From assembly GCF_001713355.1 (NCBI RefSeq), contig NZ_CP016448.1:3873191-3937190 (forward strand): a DNA stretch of 64,000 bases, in the 5' to 3' direction. Origin of the DNA: Methyloversatilis sp. RAC08 (GTDB taxonomy: Bacteria > Pseudomonadota > Gammaproteobacteria > Burkholderiales > Rhodocyclaceae). The position numbers and the translations under genes were made by a program. The notes under the pieces were generated by a model that was given only the letters and a program-made list of their open reading frames with translations, had not been told where the DNA came from and made no database searches. Shown here in pieces: positions 45,696 through 54,066 of the stretch (position 1 is the first letter of the stretch; each line of letters starts with the position of its first letter).

Positions 45696-47090
45696 ATGAA
45701 TGATCCGGTGGTGTTCGGCTTCGCCTTCTGGGGCTTTCTGGTGCTGTACGGCGTAGGCATGTATGCGCTGTCGCCGCGCGCCGTCGGGCGGGCCGGTTTT
45801 TTCGACGGCCACGACGAGGCGGGTCGCCCGGCCAGCACCTGGGCGCTGGGCGCCAGCATCTTCATTTCGTGGATCTTCGCGAAGTCGATCACTAATGCGG
45901 CCAATCTTGGCGCGACCTACGGCATCGTCGGCGGACTGGCCTACGCAACCTACTGGCTGTCGATCCCGCTCGCCGGCTGGGCCATCCTGCGGCTGCGCAG
46001 GCGCTATGGCGCCACCAGCCTGATGTCCTTCCTGACCGGCCGGCACGGCAGGCTTGCCGCACTGGCCTTTTCGATTGCCATCCTGGTGCGCCTGTTCAAC
46101 GAGGTTTGGAGCAATACGGCGGTCGTCGGCGGCTACTACGGCGCGGCCGGCTCGACCGAATTCATCGGTGCCGCGTTGTTGTTCACCGCGGCCACCCTGT
46201 TCTACAGCCTCAAGGGCGGCCTGCGCTCGTCGATCTACACCGACGTGCTGCAGACCGGTCTGTTCGTGCTGTTCTTTGCCGTCGTGCTGTTGCTGGTGCT
46301 GCCGACGCACGGACCGGTGGCGCTGGTGAGCACCGGCGATTTCCGGCTCGACGCCGGCGCCGATCTGCTGCTGGTCGCTGCGCTGCAGGTGCTGTCCTAT
46401 CCCTTCCACGATCCGGTGCTGACCGACCGCGGCTTCATCACCGAAGAGAAGCGCATGCTGCGCGCCTTCGTCTGGGCCGGCGCGCTCGGCTTCGTGTGCA
46501 TCCTGCTGTTTTCGCTGGTCGGTGTGCATGCCCGGCTCGAAGGACTGGCCGGCGGCGATAACGTGCCGGCGGCACTCGCGCGCAGCATGGGCCCGGCGGC
46601 ACTGTTCGTGATGACCATCGTCATGGTGGCGGCTGCAGGCTCCACGCTCGATTCAACTTTCTCGTCGCTGGCCCGGCATGTGGCGCAGGAACTGCCACAA
46701 CTTGCCGGACGCCCGGAGCCGAAGCGCGCCATCGCCGTCGGCATGGGTGCCATGGCACTGTTCGCGCTGATCGGCAATCTGCCGATGATTGCCGGCACCG
46801 ACATCCTTAAGGCGACGACCATCAGCGGCACCATGGTGATCGGGCTGGCGCCGATCTTCCTGCTGGCAGGCTTCACGCAGCCGGGCACGCGTGCCGCGAT
46901 GTGGTCCTTCCACCTCGCGTTCTGGACCGGGCTCGCGCTGGGGGTGTTGCTGGCGATCGGAGGGATTCCCGACAGCTGGGCCATCGGCACCGGCAAATAC
47001 GCCAAACTGCTCGGCGTTAACCTTTACGGACTGCTGCTATGTACCACCGGCTACCTGTTGCCGCCGTTGATTGCGGGGCGGATGCGATGA
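45696..47090 (+). CDS. Sodium:solute symporter family protein
   Basis: 464 residues with about twelve TM helices. SSS-type segments: ALGASIFISWIFAKSITNAANLG near 50-72 (the sodium-site helix), YSLKGGLRSSIYTDVLQ and AAAGSTLDSTFSSLARH. Ten bases after the radical SAM gene and overlapping the next gene by 4 bp, so it probably imports a substrate for, or exports a product of, this pathway. The solute cannot be told from sequence. Confidence 0.9.
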   Translation: MNDPVVFGFAFWGFLVLYGVGMYALSPRAVGRAGFFDGHDEAGRPASTWALGASIFISWIFAKSITNAANLGATYGIVGGLAYATYWLSIPLAGWAILRLRRRYGATSLMSFLTGRHGRLAALAFSIAILVRLFNEVWSNTAVVGGYYGAAGSTEFIGAALLFTAATLFYSLKGGLRSSIYTDVLQTGLFVLFFAVVLLLVLPTHGPVALVSTGDFRLDAGADLLLVAALQVLSYPFHDPVLTDRGFITEEKRMLRAFVWAGALGFVCILLFSLVGVHARLEGLAGGDNVPAALARSMGPAALFVMTIVMVAAAGSTLDSTFSSLARHVAQELPQLAGRPEPKRAIAVGMGAMALFALIGNLPMIAGTDILKATTISGTMVIGLAPIFLLAGFTQPGTRAAMWSFHLAFWTGLALGVLLAIGGIPDSWAIGTGKYAKLLGVNLYGLLLCTTGYLLPPLIAGRMR

Positions 47091-48049
47091 ACACCGACCT
47101 CGTCGACAGCACGACTGACGACAGTCTGGCCGACCCCGGCCGCAGCTGCCCGCTGCATTACCGCTACGGCGCGGCCGCACTGGCCGACACCCGCGCGGAC
47201 CTGACGACGGACACGCTGTATGTCGTCGGCGGCCTGTACGGCAACCGGCCGGCGCTCGACGCGCTGGAACATCTGTTTGCCCGCGAGCGCGGCGACGCAC
47301 GCCTGATGTTCAATGGCGACTTCCACTGGTTCGACATCGACCCGGCCCGCTTCGGCGACGTGCAGCGGCGTGTGCTGGCCCATGATGCGATCGCCGGCAA
47401 TGTCGAAGCCGAACTGGCCGATGGCTCGGGAGATGCCGGCTGCGGCTGCAGCTACCCGGACGACGTTCCACAGGCGCTGGTCGACCGCTCCAACCTCATC
47501 CACTCACAGCTGTCGCGCACTGCCCGCCACGATCCGCACTGGCGCGGCGAACTGGCGGCGCTCGATTTCTGGCGCGCCGTGCGCATCGGCGACGCCCGCG
47601 TCGGTGTGGTACATGGCGACGCCGATTCGCTGGCCGGCTGGTCCTTCGACGCCCGCGCGCTGCAGGATGCTGCGCATCGCGCCCGTCACCTGGAACAGTT
47701 CCGCCGGGCGCAGTGCGACGTGTTCGCCAGCAGCCACACCTGCCTGCCTGCGCTGAAGCGATTCGACGACCAGGCGATCATCAACAACGGTGCTGCCGGC
47801 ATGCCCAATTTCCGCGACCGTCTGTGCGGCGTCATCAGCCGCATCGCACTGACGCCGTCGCCGCATCCGGTGCTGTACGGCACGCGCGTCGGCGCACTGC
47901 ATGTCGATGCACTGGCGCTCGACTACGACCCGGCGGCCTGGCGGACCGAATTCACCACGCAGTGGCCCGACGGCACGGCGGCCGCGCTGAACTACCGCGA
48001 CCGCATCGACCATGGCCCGGGCTGGACGCTGGAAGAGGCCGCAGCATGA
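47087..48049 (+). CDS. Degenerate calcineurin-like metallophosphoesterase
   Basis: 320 residues. The order of motifs follows YfcE-type phosphoesterases, but several metal ligands are changed: motif I reads VGGLYGN where D-x-H-G-N is expected, then NGDFHWFD, AGNVEAEL in place of GNHD, VVHGD, and ASSHTCLP in place of GHTHxP. Residues about 119-133 include a CGCSY segment. Activity may be lost or altered. ATG overlaps the symporter stop (ATGA) and its own stop overlaps the next start. The assignment rests on motif order. Confidence 0.72.
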   Translation: MNTDLVDSTTDDSLADPGRSCPLHYRYGAAALADTRADLTTDTLYVVGGLYGNRPALDALEHLFARERGDARLMFNGDFHWFDIDPARFGDVQRRVLAHDAIAGNVEAELADGSGDAGCGCSYPDDVPQALVDRSNLIHSQLSRTARHDPHWRGELAALDFWRAVRIGDARVGVVHGDADSLAGWSFDARALQDAAHRARHLEQFRRAQCDVFASSHTCLPALKRFDDQAIINNGAAGMPNFRDRLCGVISRIALTPSPHPVLYGTRVGALHVDALALDYDPAAWRTEFTTQWPDGTAAALNYRDRIDHGPGWTLEEAAA

Positions 48050-50196
48050 ACGCACGCAAGCTCGCCCTGCTCGCGGTGGTCGTTGCGCTGATCGCCGCCT
48101 TCTTCATTTTCGATCTCGGCCGCTTCTTCGATCTGGCGTGGTTCAAGGCGCAGCAGCGCATGCTGACCGACCAGGTCGATGCCGCGCCGTGGGGCTCGGC
48201 CGCGGTGTTCTTCGCGATCTATGTTGTCGTGACGGCGCTTTCGCTGCCCGGCGCAGCCATCATGACGCTGGCCGGCGGCGCCCTGTTCGGCTTCGCCAAG
48301 GCGCTGGTCATCGTGTCCTTTGCGTCCAGCCTGGGCGCCCTGCTCGCCTTCCTGATCGCGCGCTTCCTGCTGCGCGACTGGGTGCAGGCGCGCTTCGGCA
48401 CGGCGCTGGAATCGATCAACCGCGGCGTCGAGAAGGACGGTGCCTTCTATCTGTTCACGCTGCGTCTGGTGCCCGCGTTTCCATTCTTCGCGGTCAATCT
48501 GGCGATGGCACTCACTGCGCTGCCGGCACGCACCTTCTACTGGGTGAGCCAGCTCGGCATGCTGGCGGGCACCATCGTGTTCGTGAATGCGGGCACCCAG
48601 ATCGGCCGCATCGAATCGCTGTCCGGCATCCTGTCGCCCGGGCTGATCGGTGCCTTCGTGCTGCTGGGCGTGTTCCCGCTGATCGCCCGCAAGGTGATCG
48701 ATGCGGTGCGCAGCCGCGCCGTGTTCAGCCGCTGGTCGAAACCGGTGCGCTTCGATTACAACCTGCTGGTGATCGGCGGCGGCAGCGCCGGTCTGGTCAC
48801 CGCCTACATCGGCGCCGCGGTGAAGGCGAAGGTCGCGCTGGTCGAGCAGCACAGCATGGGCGGCGACTGTCTCAACACCGGCTGCGTGCCGTCGAAGGCG
48901 CTGATCCGTTCGGCGCGGCTGCTGTCGCAGATCGCGCACGCGAAGTCGCTCGGCGTGCGCGAGGCCACTGCGCAGTTCGATTTCGCCGACGTGATGGAAC
49001 GCGTTGCGCGGGTGGTGCGCGCGATCGAACCGCATGATTCGGTCGAGCGCTACAACGCGCTCGGCGTCGACTGCTTCGACGCGCGGGCGCGCATCACCTC
49101 GCCGTGGACGGTCGAGGTGACGCAGCGTGACGGCAGCACGCGCGCGCTGTCCGCGCGCAACATCGTCATCGCCGCAGGTGCCCGCCCCTTCGTGCCGCCG
49201 ATTCCCGGCATCGACGCGATGGACCTGCTCACCTCGGACACGCTGTGGTCGCTGCGCACCCTGCCCGGTCGTCTGCTGGTGCTCGGTGGCGGCCCGATCG
49301 GCTGCGAACTGTCGCAGGCGTTCGCGCGCTTCGGCTCCGACGTGATCCAGGTCGAAATGGCGCCGCGCCTAATGGTGCGCGAAGACCCTGATGTGTCGGC
49401 GCTGGTCGAAGCACGCTTCGCGGAAGAAGGCGTGCGCGTGCTGACCGGCCACAAGGCGGTTCGCTTTGCGCGGGAAGACGATGCGAAAGTGCTGTACGCC
49501 GACGGCCCGCAGGGTGAAGTGCGCATCGAATTCGACACCCTGCTGTGCGCCGTCGGACGCACGCCCAACGTCAGCGGCTACGGTCTGGAAGACCTCGGCA
49601 TCACGCTGCGTGCCAACCGGACGGTCGATACCAACGACTACCTGGAAACGCTCTACCCCAACATTTTCGCCTGTGGCGACGTGACCGGCCCGTTCCAGTT
49701 CACGCACACCGCGGCGCACCAGGCCTGGTACGCCGCGGTCAATGCCCTGTTCGGCCGCTTCAGGCGATTTGCGGTTGATTATTCGGTCATACCGTGGGCC
49801 ACCTTCACCGAGCCCGAGGTGGCACGCGTCGGGCTGAACGAAACCGACGCCAGGGCACGCAACATTCCGCACGAAGTGACGATCTACGAACTCGATGACC
49901 TCGACCGTGCAATCACCGATGAGGTGGCGCATGGCTTCGTCAAGGTGCTGACCGTGCCCGGGCGCGACCGCATCCTTGGCGTGACCATCGTCGGCGAACA
50001 CGCAGGCGAACTGATCGCCGAATACGTGCTGGCGATGAAGCACGGCCTCGGGCTCAACAAGCTGCTCGGTACCATCCACATCTACCCGACGATGAACGAA
50101 GCGAACAAGTTCGCCGCCGGCGTCTGGAAGAAGGCGCATGCACCGCAGACGCTGCTGGCATGGGTCGCGCGCTATCACGCCTGGATGCGCGGATGA
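48046..50196 (+). CDS. TVP38/DedA-like membrane domain fused to FAD-dependent disulfide oxidoreductase
   Basis: 716 residues. Residues 1-230 form a TVP38/TMEM64 (SNARE-associated) membrane domain with a TM anchor at 7-25 and LRLVPAFPFFAVN. Residues about 237-716 are a class I pyridine nucleotide-disulfide oxidoreductase like mercuric or dihydrolipoyl reductase: VIGGGSAG, redox pair CLNTGC (C275, C280), a second GGGPIGCE nucleotide motif, FACGDV, and HIYPTMNE carrying the His-Glu dyad. The extra MerA-type C-terminal Cys pair is absent. This architecture occurs in other bacteria but its substrate is unknown. Starts and ends with 4-bp overlaps. Confidence 0.93.
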   Translation: MNARKLALLAVVVALIAAFFIFDLGRFFDLAWFKAQQRMLTDQVDAAPWGSAAVFFAIYVVVTALSLPGAAIMTLAGGALFGFAKALVIVSFASSLGALLAFLIARFLLRDWVQARFGTALESINRGVEKDGAFYLFTLRLVPAFPFFAVNLAMALTALPARTFYWVSQLGMLAGTIVFVNAGTQIGRIESLSGILSPGLIGAFVLLGVFPLIARKVIDAVRSRAVFSRWSKPVRFDYNLLVIGGGSAGLVTAYIGAAVKAKVALVEQHSMGGDCLNTGCVPSKALIRSARLLSQIAHAKSLGVREATAQFDFADVMERVARVVRAIEPHDSVERYNALGVDCFDARARITSPWTVEVTQRDGSTRALSARNIVIAAGARPFVPPIPGIDAMDLLTSDTLWSLRTLPGRLLVLGGGPIGCELSQAFARFGSDVIQVEMAPRLMVREDPDVSALVEARFAEEGVRVLTGHKAVRFAREDDAKVLYADGPQGEVRIEFDTLLCAVGRTPNVSGYGLEDLGITLRANRTVDTNDYLETLYPNIFACGDVTGPFQFTHTAAHQAWYAAVNALFGRFRRFAVDYSVIPWATFTEPEVARVGLNETDARARNIPHEVTIYELDDLDRAITDEVAHGFVKVLTVPGRDRILGVTIVGEHAGELIAEYVLAMKHGLGLNKLLGTIHIYPTMNEANKFAAGVWKKAHAPQTLLAWVARYHAWMRG

Positions 50197-50879
50197 GGCG
50201 ACTGTCCGTCGTGCTGCCGGCACTGAACGAAGCCGCGGCCATCGGGGAAGCGCTGTCGCGCATGCCGGCAAGCGACGCCTGCGGCATGGAACTCATCGTC
50301 GCTGACGGCGGCAGTCTCGACGACACCGCATTGATCGCCGCAGCCCATGGCGCGCGCATCGTACGCGTGCCACGTGGACGTGCGCTGCAGATGAACGCCG
50401 GTGCGCAGGTGGCGACCGGCGACGTCCTGCTGTTCCTGCACGCCGACACGCATTTGCCGCGCGATGCGGTCGGTCTGATCGACCGTGCGATCGCCGCCGG
50501 TGCGCAGTGGGGGCGCTTCGACGTGCAGATCGAAGGTCGCCATCCGCTGCTCGCGGTCGTCGCCGCCATGATGAACCTGCGTTCCCGGCTGACCGGCATC
50601 GCCACAGGCGATCAGGCGATCTTCTGCACGCGCGCACTGTTCGACGCGCTGGATGGCTACGCGCCGATCGCGCTGATGGAAGACATCGACTTTTCGACCC
50701 GTGCGCGGGCGCGGTCGCGACCGGCCTGTCTGCGCGCGCGCGTCATCACGTCGGGCCGCCGCTGGGAGCGCCAGGGGGTGCTGCGCACCATCTTGCTGAT
50801 GTGGCGCCTGCGTCTGCGCTACTTCTTCGGCGCCGATCCGCGCGATCTTGCACGCGACTACCGGCCGCACCATGAGTGA
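50193..50879 (+). CDS. TIGR04283-type glycosyltransferase family 2 (rSAM/selenodomain-associated)
   Basis: 228 residues. GT-A start LSVVLPALNEAAAIGEAL, LIVADGGSLDDT, RGRALQMNAGA and HADTHLP (the DxD-like site), matching the transferase family that accompanies ArsS-type radical SAM genes. It probably transfers a sugar or similar group from a nucleotide donor to the pathway intermediate; donor and acceptor unknown. ATG overlaps the preceding stop and the end overlaps the next gene by 8 bp. Confidence 0.9.
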   Translation: MRRLSVVLPALNEAAAIGEALSRMPASDACGMELIVADGGSLDDTALIAAAHGARIVRVPRGRALQMNAGAQVATGDVLLFLHADTHLPRDAVGLIDRAIAAGAQWGRFDVQIEGRHPLLAVVAAMMNLRSRLTGIATGDQAIFCTRALFDALDGYAPIALMEDIDFSTRARARSRPACLRARVITSGRRWERQGVLRTILLMWRLRLRYFFGADPRDLARDYRPHHE

Positions 50880-51504
50880 GCCCGGAACGGCAGTGCTGGT
50901 GTTCGCGCGCGCGCCTGAACCCGGTCGCACCAAGACTCGGCTGATGCCGCTGCTGGGCGCCGACGGCGCGGCGCGGGTCAGTGCGCAGCTGACCGAGCGT
51001 GCGCTGAAAGTGGCTACCGACGCGGCCATCGGCCCGGTCGAACTGTGGTGCGCACCGGACTGCTGCCATGATTTCTTCGATCATTGTCGTGACCGCTACG
51101 GCATGTTGCTGCATGCCCAGACCGGCGGCGACATCGGCATGCGCATGGCGCATGCCTTCGACGACGCCCTGCGTCGCCATGCAGGCGTGGTGCTGATCGG
51201 CGCCGACGCCGTGTCATTGCAGCCAGCCGACCTGTGTGCCGCGGGTGCTGCGCTGCGCAGCCACGATGCGGTGTTCGCTCCGGCAGAGGATGGCGGCTAT
51301 CTGCTGGTGGGTCTGCGCGTGCGGCAACCCGCCCTGTTCGAAGGCATCGCATGGGGCAGCGCCAAGGTGTGGCCGCAAACCCTCGCACGGATCGAGCAAC
51401 TCGGCCTGCACACGCAGACGCTTGCGCCCGGTTATGACCTCGACCGGCCGGACGACTACCGGCGCGCCGTGGCCGCAGGTCTGCTGGTGCCCGATCCGTG
51501 CTGA
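50872..51504 (+). CDS. TIGR04282-type transferase (rSAM/selenodomain-associated)
   Basis: 210 residues. FARAPEPGRTKTRL at the N-terminus is the nucleotide-binding signature of a nucleotidyl/glycosyl transferase (CofC/GlmU-like fold); GADAVSLQPADL and APAEDGGYLLVGLR complete the family pattern. It usually travels with the TIGR04283 transferase, as here. It may activate a sugar phosphate for that partner, which is inference. Confidence 0.9.
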   Translation: MSEPGTAVLVFARAPEPGRTKTRLMPLLGADGAARVSAQLTERALKVATDAAIGPVELWCAPDCCHDFFDHCRDRYGMLLHAQTGGDIGMRMAHAFDDALRRHAGVVLIGADAVSLQPADLCAAGAALRSHDAVFAPAEDGGYLLVGLRVRQPALFEGIAWGSAKVWPQTLARIEQLGLHTQTLAPGYDLDRPDDYRRAVAAGLLVPDPC

Positions 51505-52247
51505 CCCGCCTGCGCGCATTGCTGCTGGCCATCGCGCTGGCGCTGACCTGCGAAATGTCGGCGTCCGCGGCGGATGCCCCCTCACTCCCTGCCTTCTCGA
51601 GCCAGCCAGCCGGACCGAACGTCAGCGGATGGACCGCCTACACGCTGGGTGGCAAGGCGGCGCCGGCCGATTTCCGGCTGGCCGAACTGGACGGCCTGAC
51701 CGTGCTGCGTGTCGAGGCGTCGAATGCCGCATCGGCGCTGATCCACTCGCGCCGCTTCGATCCGCTCGCCACACCCTGGCTGAACTGGCGTTGGCGCGCC
51801 GATGTGCTGCCGGTCGGCGGGCGATTCGCGACACGTGAGGGTGACGACTACGCGCTGCGCATCTATGTGCTGTTCGATCTCGATCTCGCCAGGCTGTCCT
51901 TCGGCACGCGCACGAAGATCCGGCTGGCACGCACCTTCTATGGCGAACAGATCCCGACTGCCGTGCTGTGCTACGTGTGGGACACGCGCGCCGCGCCGGG
52001 CTCGCGCGCATGGAGCGCCTACACGGACCGGGTGCGCATGATCGCCGTCGACGGCGCCGGTTCGCCAACCGGCAGCTGGCGCAACGTCAGTCGCAATCTG
52101 GTCGAGGACTACCGCGAAGCTTTCGGCGAAGACCCGCCGGCCGTCACCGGCATCGTGGTCGCCAGCGACAGCGACAACACCGGCGGTCAGACGCTGGGCT
52201 ATTTCGGCGACCTGTCGCTTTCCCGTCAGTCATTGCCGCTGCCATGA
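51498..52247 (+). CDS. DUF3047 exported protein
   Basis: 249 residues from a GTG that overlaps the previous stop by 7 bp. Signal peptide up to about SASAA (residue 25). The rest is a beta-rich domain with WRWRADVLP, REGDDYALRIYVLFD and VVASDSDNTGGQTLGYFGDL, typical of DUF3047. Likely periplasmic, possibly carbohydrate-binding by its jelly-roll look, but no function is known. Sits inside the coupled radical SAM operon. Confidence 0.85.
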   Translation: MLTRLRALLLAIALALTCEMSASAADAPSLPAFSSQPAGPNVSGWTAYTLGGKAAPADFRLAELDGLTVLRVEASNAASALIHSRRFDPLATPWLNWRWRADVLPVGGRFATREGDDYALRIYVLFDLDLARLSFGTRTKIRLARTFYGEQIPTAVLCYVWDTRAAPGSRAWSAYTDRVRMIAVDGAGSPTGSWRNVSRNLVEDYREAFGEDPPAVTGIVVASDSDNTGGQTLGYFGDLSLSRQSLPLP

Positions 52248-53317
52248 AACGCCTCGTGCTGCTGGGCGGCGGTCACGCCCACCTGTTCGTACTGGAAGCT
52301 TTCGCGCGCGAACAACCCGAAGCGGTGGTCAGCCTGATCACGCCGGATGCGCTGACGCCCTACTCCGGAATGATGCCGGGCGTCATCGCCGGCCATTACG
52401 ACTACCGGCAGGCCTGCATCGATCTCGCGCCTCTGGCGGCTCGGGCAGGCTGCGCGCTCAGACTGGATGCCGCGGTTTCGCTGGATGCCGCGCAGCGGCA
52501 GATACGGCTGGCCAGCGGCGAGGTGATCGACTACGACCTGCTGTCGATCGACACCGGCTCGACGCCGCGCATTCCCGATCTGCCGGGTGCCGACACCTGC
52601 GGTCATCCGGTGAAGCCGATCGGGCAACTGCTCGACAGCTGGCACACGGCGCGCGCCGCGCGTTCTGCCGCAGTCGTCGGTGCAGGTGCGGCCGGCGTCG
52701 AAATCATCATGGCGCTGCATCACCGGCAACCGCGGATGCGCTGCACCCTGGTTGACCGCGCACCCTGCCTGCTCGACGGGCTGCCGGTGCGCCTGCAGCG
52801 GCGGGTGATAGCCGAACTGGTGCGTCAGCGGATCGAGGTGGTGACCGATGCGCGCGTGTCCGGAATCGACGGTGACGCGCTGCGGCTCGAGGACGGTCGC
52901 AGCATTCCGAGCCAGTTCACGGTGTGGGCCACCGGTGCCGCCCCGCCAGCCTGGTTGCGCGGCAGCGGCCTCGCCCTCGACGAACGCGGCTTCATCGCAA
53001 CCGGCCCGACGCTGCAGTCACTGTCACACCCCGAAGTGTTCGCCGCTGGCGACGTGGCGACGATGATCGATGCGCCGCGCCCGAAGTCCGGCGTGTTTGC
53101 CGTGCGCGCCGGCCCGCCGCTCGCCGCAAACCTGCTGCGCGCCGCGCGGCGCGACACGCTGCAGCCCTGGACACCGCAGACGCGCGCCCTGCTGCTGCTC
53201 GCCTGCGGCCGCCGCCACGCCATCGCGTCACGCGGCGGCTGGTCGCTGCAGGGGGACTGGGTGTGGCGCTGGAAGGACCGCATCGACCGGGCCTTCATGC
53301 GCCGCTTCGATCTTTGA
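52244..53317 (+). CDS. FAD/NAD-dependent oxidoreductase resembling the SelD-fused flavoprotein domain
   Basis: 357 residues. N-terminal FAD loop VLLGGGHAHLFVLEAF, TPYSGMMPGVIAG, a second nucleotide motif VVGAGAAGVEIIMAL and FAAGDVATM near the C-terminal third, an NDH-2-like fold without redox Cys pair. The GGGHAH start and SGMMPG motif are those of the flavoprotein domain found fused to selenophosphate synthetase in some bacteria (recalled). Last gene of the coupled row. The organism makes a SelU protein, coded 1.5 kb downstream. Confidence 0.85.
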   Translation: MKRLVLLGGGHAHLFVLEAFAREQPEAVVSLITPDALTPYSGMMPGVIAGHYDYRQACIDLAPLAARAGCALRLDAAVSLDAAQRQIRLASGEVIDYDLLSIDTGSTPRIPDLPGADTCGHPVKPIGQLLDSWHTARAARSAAVVGAGAAGVEIIMALHHRQPRMRCTLVDRAPCLLDGLPVRLQRRVIAELVRQRIEVVTDARVSGIDGDALRLEDGRSIPSQFTVWATGAAPPAWLRGSGLALDERGFIATGPTLQSLSHPEVFAAGDVATMIDAPRPKSGVFAVRAGPPLAANLLRAARRDTLQPWTPQTRALLLLACGRRHAIASRGGWSLQGDWVWRWKDRIDRAFMRRFDL

Positions 53318-53322
53318 CGGCA

Positions 53323-53376
53323 GATGCAAGATTCAAGATGAAGGATGCAGGTCGGGCCTTCCTTGAAGCTTGCATC
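53323..53376. terminator. Inverted repeat between convergent flavoprotein and ybbA genes
   Basis: gatgcaagattcaag (53323-53337) pairs with cttgaagcttgcatc (53362-53376), 14 of 15 positions, with an inner aagga/tcctt stem. The right arm stops directly beside the ybbA stop codon. There is no T-run, so a terminator role is inferred from the convergent position. Confidence 0.5.
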
Positions 53377-54066
53377 TCAAATCATGCGACCGGCGGCCAG
53401 GCGGATGCGGCGCGTGCAGCGCGACGCCAGCGCTTCGTCGTGCGTCACCAGGATGAGCGTGGTGCCTTGTTCGGCATTCATGTCGAACATCAGGTCGATG
53501 ACCGATGCGCCGGTCGCGGCGTCGAGATTGCCGGTCGGTTCATCGGCCAGCAGCAGTCCGGGTTCGGGCGCAAATGCGCGCGCCAGCGCGACCCGCTGCT
53601 GCTCGCCGCCGGACAGCTGGCGCGGGTAGTGCGTCATCCGCCCACCCAGGCCGACCCGTTCCAGCAGCGCCACCGAGCGCTCGCGCACCCGGTCGACGCC
53701 GGCCAGCTCGAGCGGCAGCATGACGTTTTCGAGCGCAGTCAGCGCCGGCAGCAGCTGGAAGGACTGGAACACGAAGCCGACCTTTTCCCCGCGCAACTGC
53801 GCCCGGGCGTCTTCGTCGAGCGCAAAGATGTCCTGCCCGGCAATGCTGACCGAGCCGGTCGACGGCAGGTCCAGGCCGGCCAGAAGACCGAGCAAGGTCG
53901 ATTTTCCTGAACCGCTGGCGCCGACGATGGCCAAAGCTTCGCCGGCACATACCGTGAAGGCGATATCCTGAAGAATCTGCAGCGGCGCGTTCCCGCTGCT
54001 CACCTGTTTGCCCAGCCCGCTGACTTCAAGCACGGTCGGGCGTGTTTCCGGAGTGTCTGTAGGCAT
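53377..54066 (-). CDS. ybbA: YbbA/LolD-like ABC transporter ATP-binding protein
   Basis: 229 residues from MPTDTPETRP. Walker A GASGSGKSTLL, FQSFQLLPALTALENVMLPLEL (the MacB/LolD insertion), LSGGEQQRVALARA and DEPTGNLD are intact. Divergent from tesA, the E. coli arrangement, but the permease gene ybbP that should follow is missing; the next gene is convergent. The chosen ATG shares CATG with the tesA start; ATG 54096 (MHNIENN) is an alternative inside tesA. Confidence 0.9.
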   Translation of the reverse strand: MPTDTPETRPTVLEVSGLGKQVSSGNAPLQILQDIAFTVCAGEALAIVGASGSGKSTLLGLLAGLDLPSTGSVSIAGQDIFALDEDARAQLRGEKVGFVFQSFQLLPALTALENVMLPLELAGVDRVRERSVALLERVGLGGRMTHYPRQLSGGEQQRVALARAFAPEPGLLLADEPTGNLDAATGASVIDLMFDMNAEQGTTLILVTHDEALASRCTRRIRLAAGRMI

